A stretch of DNA of 19,032 nt from Clostridiales bacterium (GTDB taxonomy: Bacteria; Bacillota; Clostridia; Oscillospirales; Oscillospiraceae): positions 1 through 19,032 of the forward strand of contig JAJQAS010000203.1 in assembly GCA_021203685.1 (NCBI GenBank), written 5' to 3'. A program made the translations under genes and the position numbers. The stretch's first letter is position 1. Each line of letters starts with the position of its first letter. Positions 12,948 through 19,032 of the stretch are shown one piece after another. The notes beneath the pieces were generated by a model. That model was given only the letters and a program-made list of their open reading frames with translations. It was not told where the DNA came from and made no database searches.

Positions 12948-14030
12948 ATGATGGAACAGCAATTTTATGTGGAAATGCGGGACATTAACAAACAGTTCGG
13001 CGATTTTCAGGCGCTGGAGCAGATCAACTTCGGCATTGAGAAGGGCAAATTGATTGGTCTGCTGGGTCCCAGCGGCAGCGGAAAGACCACCATCCTCCGC
13101 ATCCTGGCGGGATTGGAAACCGCCGAGACCGGCGACATTATCATCAACGGCCAGGTGGTCAACGACATTCCCGCCAGCCAGCGGGGAATTGGATTTGTGT
13201 TCCAAAACTATGCCCTGTTTCGCTACATGACCGTGTTTGAAAATGTGGCCTTCGGCCTGCGGGTACAAAAGTGGCCCAAGTCCAGGGTCAAAGAACGAGT
13301 GAACGAAATGCTTCGACTGGTGGGGCTGGAGGGATTGGAAAAGCGTTATCCCAGTCAGCTCTCCGGCGGGCAGCGGCAGCGGGTCGCTTTCGCCAGGGCG
13401 CTGGCCCCGGAGCCACAGCTTTTGCTGCTGGATGAACCATTTGCCGCCATCGACGCCAAAGTGCGCCAGGAACTGCGGAGATGGCTGAAGGGGATGATTT
13501 CTACCGTTGGCATCACCAGCATCTTTGTTACCCATGACCAGGAAGAGGCCATTGAGGTGGCCGACGAAATCATCATCACCAATCAGGGCCGCATTGAGCA
13601 GATCGGTAAGCCTGTGGACATCTACCGGAACCCCACCACTCCCTTTGTGGCCCGCTTCATCGGAGATTCCGCCGAGCTGGAAAACGTCCACCTGTTCCCC
13701 GGCTTCGAATATGCGGCGGATCAAATCAAGCACGCCATCATTCGTCCGGAATACCTGACTGTCTACAAAAAGGGGGAGCCGGTGGAGTATCCCAACAGCG
13801 TGGAACCGGGGGTGGTGGTGCAGTCCGCCTTCCGGGGAACCGTGACGGAGTATCAGATCCGGCTCTCCGACGGCACGATCATCACCGCCAACCGTCTGGT
13901 GGATACCGCGCCTTTGGCCGAGGGAGAACAGGTGCAAATCTTTGCCCGACGACTGCTGGCCTTCGATGAGGAACGTGCTTTCCCGGTGGAGAACATCTGC
14001 CTTGCCGGGGTACGGCCGTACGTCATTTAA
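12948..14030 (+). CDS. cysA: Sulfate ABC transporter ATP-binding protein CysA
   Basis: The 360-aa cytoplasmic ATPase has Walker A GPSGSGKTT (40-48), Q-loop Q86 (FVFQNYALF), signature LSGGQRQRV (138-146), Walker B LLLLDEP (158-164) and H-loop VTHDQ. A C-terminal TOBE-like regulatory region follows (about 255-355). The sequence VFQNYALFRYMTVFENVAFG is the CysA form. ATG 12948 abuts the cysW stop. A second ATG at 12951 is 8 nt from GGGAGG and is an equally good start. It couples ATP hydrolysis to sulfate uptake via CysT and CysW. Thiosulfate may also be a substrate, as in other Cys transporters. Confidence 0.93.
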   Translation: MMEQQFYVEMRDINKQFGDFQALEQINFGIEKGKLIGLLGPSGSGKTTILRILAGLETAETGDIIINGQVVNDIPASQRGIGFVFQNYALFRYMTVFENVAFGLRVQKWPKSRVKERVNEMLRLVGLEGLEKRYPSQLSGGQRQRVAFARALAPEPQLLLLDEPFAAIDAKVRQELRRWLKGMISTVGITSIFVTHDQEEAIEVADEIIITNQGRIEQIGKPVDIYRNPTTPFVARFIGDSAELENVHLFPGFEYAADQIKHAIIRPEYLTVYKKGEPVEYPNSVEPGVVVQSAFRGTVTEYQIRLSDGTIITANRLVDTAPLAEGEQVQIFARRLLAFDEERAFPVENICLAGVRPYVI

Positions 14031-14080
14031 GGAATCGAAACGAAAAAAGCGAATAGCGAATGAGAAAGAGGGAGAAATCA

Positions 14081-15781
14081 TTGCCATTCCATATTGTAGA
14101 AAAGAGCGCAGACATCCTCATCATCGGCGGCGGGACGGCGGGGTGCTGGGCCGCGCTGACATTAGCCGCCCATGAGGGACTGTCGGTGCTGGTCACAGAA
14201 AAAGCCAACATCCGGCGCAGTGGCTGCCTTGCAGCAGGTGTGAACGCCATCAACGCATATATCCCGGCAGGAAAAACGCCGGAGGACTATTTGGAATACG
14301 TCCGCTGGGACGCGGCGGGCATTATTCGGGACGATTTGGTGCTGTCTATGGCCCGGCGTTTCAACAGCGTCGTTGGTCGGCTGGAAGAACTGGGCCTGGT
14401 TATCTTGAAGGATGAGACTGGGGCCTATGCGCTTCGGGGACAGTGGAACATCAAAATCAACGGGGAAAACATCAAACCGCTCCTGTCCCAGGCGGTCTAT
14501 CGGACGAAAAATGTTGAGGTACTCAACCATGTGAACATCACCGATTACCTGACCTTAAATGGTCGGGTGGTCGGGGCCGCCGGGTTTTCCGTCCGGGAGC
14601 AAACCGCCTATTTCCTCCGTGCAAGAGCGGTGATTTGCACGGCCGGGGGCGCGGCGGGTCTGTACCGGCCCAACAACCCCGGCTTTTCCCAGCACAAAAT
14701 GTGGTACCCTCCTTTTAACACCGGAGCGGGGTATGCGCTTGGCATCCGTGCAGGAGCGGAAATGACCACCTTCGAGATGCGATTTGTGGCCCAGCGGTGC
14801 AAGGATACCATTGCCCCCACCGGCACCATCGCCTTGGGCGTAGGGGCAAAACAGGTCAACGCGCAGGGCGAGGAATACACCAGCCGATATGGACTTTCTA
14901 CCTCCGGTCGGGCCTACGGCACCACCAACGAAACCCACCAGGGGCGGGGGCCGTGTTACCTGAACACCGTTGGTATCACCTCCAGACAGGACGAAGAACT
15001 GCTGAAAGCCTACTTAAACATGGCTCCCAGCCAAACCCTCAAGTGGCTGGAAAGCGGGAAGAGGCCCTCTCAGCAAAATGTAGAGCTGGAGGGAACAGAG
15101 CCGTATGTGGCGGGCGGACACACCGCCAGCGGTTACTGGGTGGATACCGGACGACGAACCACCCTGCGAGGACTGTATGCCGCCGGTGATGTAGCTGGCG
15201 GCGCACCGAAAAAATTTGTCACCGGAGCGCTGGCAGAGGGAGAAATTGCGGCTAACACTGCTCTGATCGATTTGCCGGGGTTGCCCCTGCCGGAGGATGA
15301 AGCCCTGCAAGCGCAGGAGCGGGCCATTCTCCAGACCTACGAGCAGCACCTGACCCCAACAGACACCTGCCGCTACACTAGCCAGCAGTTGGAGGAGGCC
15401 ATGCAGAAGGTGATGGACGACTACGCCGGAGGTATCCACAGCAGCTACCGCTACAGCGAGGCTCAGCTGGACATTGCAGAGGAGCGGCTGGAGGGTTTGA
15501 CGGCGCTGGCACAGGATCTTAAGGGGACGGACACTGACGCTCTGCTTCACATCTATGAACTAAAGGACCGGCTTTTGGTATGCCAAAGCCTGATCGCCCA
15601 TCTGCGGGCCAGAAGGGAAACTCGTTGGGCAGGGTTTGGCTTCAACACGGATTACCCCGGTGTGGACGACAGTTGGCAGCTCTATGTCAACTCGCGTCTG
15701 GAGAACGGAACACTAAAAATACACTACCGAAATCTGGTGAAGGAGGCGATCACCTTTGAGTATCCTGATTCAAACGGATAA
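14081..15781 (+). CDS. aprA: Adenylylsulfate reductase alpha subunit-like flavoprotein (AprA-like)
   Basis: The protein of about 566 aa belongs to the fumarate reductase/AprA flavoprotein family. Features are an FAD-binding Rossmann start (ADILIIGGGTAGCWAALTLA), RRSGCLAAGVNAINAYI, WDAAGIIRDDLV, a central catalytic domain (GAGYALGIRAGAEMTTFEMR; VAGGHTASGYWVDTGRR with a candidate active-site His) and the late FAD motif GLYAAGDVAGGAPKKFVTGAL. It should reduce APS to sulfite and AMP using electrons from the adjacent two-cluster ferredoxin subunit. It is shorter than dissimilatory AprA (about 640-660 aa). Start choice: TTG 14081 lies 6 nt after GAGGGAG (14068-14074). An in-frame ATG at 14060 has no ribosome binding site. 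The 3' end overlaps aprB by 26 nt. Neighbouring cysD and cysN imply an assimilatory role. Confidence 0.85.
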   Translation: MPFHIVEKSADILIIGGGTAGCWAALTLAAHEGLSVLVTEKANIRRSGCLAAGVNAINAYIPAGKTPEDYLEYVRWDAAGIIRDDLVLSMARRFNSVVGRLEELGLVILKDETGAYALRGQWNIKINGENIKPLLSQAVYRTKNVEVLNHVNITDYLTLNGRVVGAAGFSVREQTAYFLRARAVICTAGGAAGLYRPNNPGFSQHKMWYPPFNTGAGYALGIRAGAEMTTFEMRFVAQRCKDTIAPTGTIALGVGAKQVNAQGEEYTSRYGLSTSGRAYGTTNETHQGRGPCYLNTVGITSRQDEELLKAYLNMAPSQTLKWLESGKRPSQQNVELEGTEPYVAGGHTASGYWVDTGRRTTLRGLYAAGDVAGGAPKKFVTGALAEGEIAANTALIDLPGLPLPEDEALQAQERAILQTYEQHLTPTDTCRYTSQQLEEAMQKVMDDYAGGIHSSYRYSEAQLDIAEERLEGLTALAQDLKGTDTDALLHIYELKDRLLVCQSLIAHLRARRETRWAGFGFNTDYPGVDDSWQLYVNSRLENGTLKIHYRNLVKEAITFEYPDSNG

Positions 15782-16070
15782 GTGCCGGAACTGCGGACGC
15801 TGTATAGAAGCCTGCCCCGGAAATCTGATTCAGGTGAATCCCCAGGGAAAAGTCTGGCTTCGCCACCCGGAGGAGTGCTGGGGATGCACCTCCTGCCTGA
15901 AAGAGTGCCAGTTCGAGGCCATCTATTTTTATCTGGGCGCGGACATTGGCGGACGGGGGAGCTTGATGCACACCCGTCGGGAGGGCGATTTGTGCCACTG
16001 GATCGTAGAGCCGCCTGATGGCAGACCGGTAGTTATCACGGTAGACCGGCGCAGCGCAAACAAATATTAG
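15756..16070 (+). CDS. aprB: Adenylylsulfate reductase beta subunit-like ferredoxin (AprB-like)
   Basis: The 104-aa iron-sulfur protein has two [4Fe-4S] motifs, CRNCGRCIEAC and CWGCTSCLKEC. The second includes the Trp after the first Cys that is seen in AprB. It passes electrons to the FAD of the AprA-like subunit. It is shorter than dissimilatory AprB (about 145-165 aa), and most of the C-terminal tail that wraps the alpha subunit is missing. It begins with TTG 15756, 9 nt after AGGAGG (15741-15746), inside the end of aprA. No in-frame ATG lies near this ribosome binding site. cysD follows after 10 nt. Confidence 0.87.
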   Translation: MSILIQTDKCRNCGRCIEACPGNLIQVNPQGKVWLRHPEECWGCTSCLKECQFEAIYFYLGADIGGRGSLMHTRREGDLCHWIVEPPDGRPVVITVDRRSANKY

Positions 16071-16080
16071 GAGGGAAATC

Positions 16081-16989
16081 ATGAGCAGCCTATCCCATCT
16101 GGAGAAACTGGAGGCGGAGGCCATCTACATTATGCGAGAGGTTGCAGCGGAGTGCGAAAAACCAGTGATGCTCTATTCGATTGGCAAGGACAGCTCCGTT
16201 TTGTTTCACCTGGCGCTCAAAGCCTTTTACCCGGAAAAGCCTCCCTTCCCCTTTCTCCATGTGAACACCACCTGGAAATTCCACGAGATGATTGCGTTCC
16301 GGGACAAGACGGCGGAGAAATACGGCATCGAAATGCTGGAGTATATCAATCAAGAGGGCGTGGCCCAGGGAATCAACCCCTTTGACAGCGGTTCTTCTTA
16401 CACAGACATCATGAAAACCCAGGCGTTGAAGCAGGCTCTGACCAAATATGGTTTTACTGCGGCCTTCGGCGGGGGCCGCCGGGATGAGGAAAAGAGCCGG
16501 GCCAAGGAACGCATCTTCTCCTTCCGCAACGCAGCCCAGGCATGGGACCCGAAAAACCAGCGGCCAGAGATGTGGAAGCTGTACAACACAGAGATTTATC
16601 AGGGGGAGAGCATCCGGGTATTCCCTATTTCCAACTGGACGGAAAAAGACATCTGGCAATATATCAAACAGGAAAACATTGAAATCGTCCCTCTGTATTT
16701 TGCCAAAAAACGCCCCGTGGTGGAGCGAAGTGGCAACCTCATAATGGTGGATGATGACCGCATTTTGCAGCATTTGCGCCCCGGCGAGAAGGTTACGGAA
16801 AAAAAGGTGCGTTTCCGCACCCTGGGCTGTTATCCGCTCACCGGCGGAGTGGAATCCGAAGCAGATACGTTGGACGCCATTATTGAGGAAACGTTAGGCT
16901 CTGTGGAATCCGAGCGCACCAGCCGGGTCATCGACAGCGACGATGGTTTTGCCAGCATGGAAAAGCGGAAACGGGAGGGATATTTCTGA
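16081..16989 (+). CDS. cysD: Sulfate adenylyltransferase subunit 2 (CysD)
   Basis: The 302-aa protein is the catalytic ATP sulfurylase subunit that makes APS from ATP and sulfate. The N-type ATP pyrophosphatase PP-loop is SIGKDSS (33-39), followed by FPFLHVNTTWKFHEMI, FGGGRRDEEKSRAKERIFSF (the family's conserved arginine-rich loop) and the C-terminal RFRTLGCYPLTGGVESEADT. Length matches E. coli CysD (302 aa). AGGAGGG is 5 nt before ATG 16081. The stop overlaps the cysN ATG by 1 nt, as expected for a heterodimer made in equal amounts. Confidence 0.96.
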   Translation: MSSLSHLEKLEAEAIYIMREVAAECEKPVMLYSIGKDSSVLFHLALKAFYPEKPPFPFLHVNTTWKFHEMIAFRDKTAEKYGIEMLEYINQEGVAQGINPFDSGSSYTDIMKTQALKQALTKYGFTAAFGGGRRDEEKSRAKERIFSFRNAAQAWDPKNQRPEMWKLYNTEIYQGESIRVFPISNWTEKDIWQYIKQENIEIVPLYFAKKRPVVERSGNLIMVDDDRILQHLRPGEKVTEKKVRFRTLGCYPLTGGVESEADTLDAIIEETLGSVESERTSRVIDSDDGFASMEKRKREGYF

Positions 16990-18677
16990 TGAATGACCTG
17001 TTGAAATTTATCACTTGCGGCAGCGTGGACGATGGAAAATCCACCCTCATCGGACATATCTTATACGATGCCAAGCTGCTCTATACCGATCAGGAAAAGG
17101 CATTGGAACTGGACAGCAAGGTCGGCTCCCGCAGCGGCAAAATCGACTACTCCCTGCTGCTGGACGGATTGATGGCCGAGCGGGAACAGGGAATCACCAT
17201 TGATGTGGCCTACCGTTACTTCACCACCGACAAACGCAGCTTTATTGTAGCAGATACGCCTGGTCATGAGGAGTACACCCGCAACATGGCGGTGGGAGCG
17301 TCCTTTGCCGACCTGTCGGTGATTTTACTGGACGCCACAAAGGGCGTTCTGGTGCAGACCCGCCGCCATGCCCGTATTTGCAAGCTGATGGGGATTCGGC
17401 ATTTTGTCTTTGTCGTAAACAAGATGGACTTGGCTGGTTACAGTCAGCTTTGTTTTTCCGATATTCAAAGAGAAGTGGCAGCACTGACAGCTGAACTGAA
17501 TCTGGAGAACGCGGTCATCATTCCTGCCAGCGCCACAGAGGGAGACAATGTGACCGCTCGTTCTCCTCGAATGCCCTGGTACAATGGGCCAGCGCTGCTG
17601 GAGTATCTGGAAACGGTAGATATTACACAGAAAGAGCTCAACAGCGCCTTTTGTATGCCCGTCCAGCGGGTCTGCCGTCCGAATCACCAATTTCGAGGAT
17701 TTCAGGGACAAATCGAGTCCGGCAGCATTGCCGTTGGGGATCAAATCTGTGTCTACCCCAGCGGGGAACATGGACAGGTCGCCCAAGTTTTAGTAGGAAA
17801 CCATTCGGTGCAGCGGGCGGAAACCGGTCAGCCGGTGACACTCCAGCTGAACCGGGAGATAGATGTCTCCCGCGGCTGTGTCCTGTCTGGGAAAAATCAA
17901 TGGAAGCCAGCGCACAAGGCAGAGGCGACCCTCCTTTGGATGGATGATGTCCCTCTGTCTGTTGGGAAGGAATACCTGATGAAGCTGGGCACCAAACGGG
18001 TTTGGGCCACGGTGGAAACCATCGACTACCAGTTAGATGTCAACACCGGAAGCAAGCTGCCTGCTCAAAGTGTAGAAAAAAACGGAATCGTCCGTTGCAC
18101 ACTGTCTTTCGCGGAACCAGTTATGGCAGAGATATTTGCGCAAAACAAGGCGCTGGGGGCGCTGATTCTCATTGACCGGGTCTCTCATATGACTGCCGCC
18201 TGTGGGGTAGTAGAGGCTTTGGACAAAGCGGAGACCCAGCCCACCTTTACAGACGGTGTACATTCGCTCAACGGCAGCCTGTTTGATACCTGGGCCTATC
18301 GACTGGACAGCGATACCCTGGGGCGTCAGCCCTGGACGGGAACACTGCGATTGGGAGATTCGGTTCCACTGACCGGTGAGAGCTTTCATTACCCGGAAGC
18401 GTTCGACGTGGTCTCCCCAGAACAGGGTACGGCTGTCCTCATCCGAAATAGTGCGGTGCGGGAACTGCTGCCGCTGGAGGAGTATGTTTATACAGGTGTG
18501 TCGGTGCTGGATCAGCGGGGATTCCGACTGAATGTCCGCTCTCAGGAGGATTGGAACGCCTTTCTGCATCAATGGCAGGAGAGCGGGGCGCTTGCTGCCT
18601 ATCAGAATTGGCCGGTATGGGCCGTGACTGGCCTTTATACCATTGAAAAATCTTCCGAAATTTCTTCAAAACCATAA
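16989..18677 (+). CDS. cysN: Sulfate adenylyltransferase subunit 1 (CysN) with C-terminal extension
   Basis: This GTPase couples GTP hydrolysis to APS formation by CysD. The translation-factor-type G domain shows GSVDDGKST (11-19), EQGITID (66-72), DTPGHE (89-94) and NKMD (144-147), followed by two beta-barrel domains up to about residue 410 (ending LILIDRVSHMTAACGVVEAL). The protein is 562 aa, whereas stand-alone CysN is about 475 and CysN-CysC fusions about 630. The final 145 or so residues contain no P-loop, so this is not an APS kinase domain. The tail includes ENRGY-less, beta-rich segments and RGFRLNVRSQEDWNAFLHQW, and I do not recognise it. It is the last gene of the operon. No strong terminator is visible after it. 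Confidence 0.93.
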   Translation: MNDLLKFITCGSVDDGKSTLIGHILYDAKLLYTDQEKALELDSKVGSRSGKIDYSLLLDGLMAEREQGITIDVAYRYFTTDKRSFIVADTPGHEEYTRNMAVGASFADLSVILLDATKGVLVQTRRHARICKLMGIRHFVFVVNKMDLAGYSQLCFSDIQREVAALTAELNLENAVIIPASATEGDNVTARSPRMPWYNGPALLEYLETVDITQKELNSAFCMPVQRVCRPNHQFRGFQGQIESGSIAVGDQICVYPSGEHGQVAQVLVGNHSVQRAETGQPVTLQLNREIDVSRGCVLSGKNQWKPAHKAEATLLWMDDVPLSVGKEYLMKLGTKRVWATVETIDYQLDVNTGSKLPAQSVEKNGIVRCTLSFAEPVMAEIFAQNKALGALILIDRVSHMTAACGVVEALDKAETQPTFTDGVHSLNGSLFDTWAYRLDSDTLGRQPWTGTLRLGDSVPLTGESFHYPEAFDVVSPEQGTAVLIRNSAVRELLPLEEYVYTGVSVLDQRGFRLNVRSQEDWNAFLHQWQESGALAAYQNWPVWAVTGLYTIEKSSEISSKP

Positions 18678-18693
18678 TTGGAAAGAACTTTTG

Positions 18694-18739
18694 CCCGGTT
18701 ATAGTGTCAGGCTATATCCGGGTATTTTCTTTCGGTATT
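18694..18739 (+). promoter_or_regulatory. LysR-type operator block upstream of second PLP gene
   Basis: CCCGGTTATAG (18694-18704) and CTATATCCGGG (18712-18722) form an inverted repeat, 10 of 11 positions pairing, around TGTCAGG. The inner TATAG-N7-CTATA is perfect and has T-N11-A form. It is followed by TATTTTCTTTCGGTATT (18723-18739), which matches the block before metY with one change. The rest of the 18678-18818 gap shows nothing else clear. Confidence 0.7.
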
Positions 18740-18818
18740 GGACGGGTTCGTCGGCCAGTGTTACCATTTTATTCACCAAACAATTCACTGTGTCAGGAAA
18801 GAGGAAGGAGCGTCACAG

Positions 18819-19032
18819 ATGGAACGGGGTATTGGGACAAAATGTATTTATGGGGACGGCGCGAAAATTGAGGGGGAACAAACCGGCTCCATCAGCTTCC
18901 CCATTTACCAGACCGCCACCTTCGCCCACCCTGCGGTGGGGCAAAGCACCGGTTACGATTACAGCCGTCTGCAAAATCCCACCCGACAGCAGTTGGAGCA
19001 GGTGGTCGCCTCTCTGGAGTGCGGCGTGGACG
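18819..19032 (+). CDS. Cys/Met-metabolism PLP enzyme (cystathionine gamma-synthase/lyase family), partial
   Basis: Seventy-one codons are visible before the window ends. The N-terminus (SISFPIYQTATFAHPAVGQS, then YDYSRLQNPTRQQLEQVVASLE) carries the family's YSRxxNPT cofactor-site motif. The start ATG 18819 follows GAGGAAGGAG by about 8 nt. It is a paralogue of the MetY-type protein at 3283 with clearly different sequence, closer in style to MetB/MetC-type enzymes. The Schiff-base Lys region is outside the window, so the reaction (cystathionine synthesis, cystathionine cleavage or homocysteine/methionine cleavage) cannot be told. The shared operator block predicts co-regulation with metY. Confidence 0.85.
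   Translation, partial: MERGIGTKCIYGDGAKIEGEQTGSISFPIYQTATFAHPAVGQSTGYDYSRLQNPTRQQLEQVVASLECGVD

Noticed and set aside
12435..14087. Long minus-strand open frame of 550 codons opposite cysW and cysA
   Set aside because: It is antisense to two well-conserved transporter genes, shows no domain, and reflects GC-biased codon positions of the real genes.
18232..18677. APS kinase (CysC) fusion on CysN
   Set aside because: No GxxGxGKS/T P-loop is present in the extension and the length is too short.

Overview
The window looks like chromosome of a GC-rich anaerobic gut-type Clostridium, probably Oscillospirales (Flavonifractor/Intestinimonas-like). This is an inference from gene content, codon style and the conjugative-element remnant, not a database match. 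Nearly all of it is one assimilatory sulfate-reduction and sulfur-transfer island on the + strand. It abuts a truncated piece of an integrative conjugative element on the - strand at the left edge.

Layout. (1) 1-1773, minus strand: the end of a conjugative-element gene and a topB that is cut off just upstream of its catalytic tyrosine. (2) 1845-2866: a consensus promoter and a LysR-family regulator. (3) 2887-3218: a LysR-type operator-like block, then two consecutive cloverleaf-like DNA/RNA structures (six hairpins inside two closing stems). (4) 3283-8381: a tightly overlapping operon: MetY-type PLP sulfhydrylase, small siroheme/4Fe-4S sulfite reductase, TusA-like protein, thioredoxin, ubiquitin-like sulfur carrier (HcyS/ThiS-like, ending GGG-R), E1-like activating enzyme (HcyF), JAMM peptidase (HcyD) and thioredoxin reductase, closed by a terminator. 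(5) 8461-9681: an AraC-type response regulator with a degenerate receiver interrupted by repeats, then a terminator. (6) 9795-18677: promoter and palindromic operator, sulfate-binding lipoprotein, CysT, CysW, CysA, AprA-like, AprB-like, CysD and CysN. (7) 18694-19032: a second copy of the LysR-type block and the start of another Cys/Met-metabolism PLP enzyme.

How the genes fit together (inference from families). Sulfate is imported by Sbp-CysTWA and adenylated to APS by CysDN. APS is reduced directly to sulfite by an AprAB-like pair, with no APS kinase or PAPS reductase in view, and sulfite is reduced to sulfide by the small ferredoxin-fused reductase. Sulfide would then be loaded as a thiocarboxylate on the HcyS-like carrier by HcyF and transferred to an O-acylhomoserine by MetY. 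The JAMM peptidase would both expose the carrier's C-terminal glycine and release homocysteine. This matches the protein-thiocarboxylate methionine route described in Wolinella.

Most unusual features: a family of short two-hairpin repeats (units of 39 nt, 13 codons) scattered in both orientations, inserted in frame in two genes and in one leader, with stems that covary; the tandem cloverleaf array before metY; and a cysT N-terminus that appears to need a -1 frameshift at an A-run.
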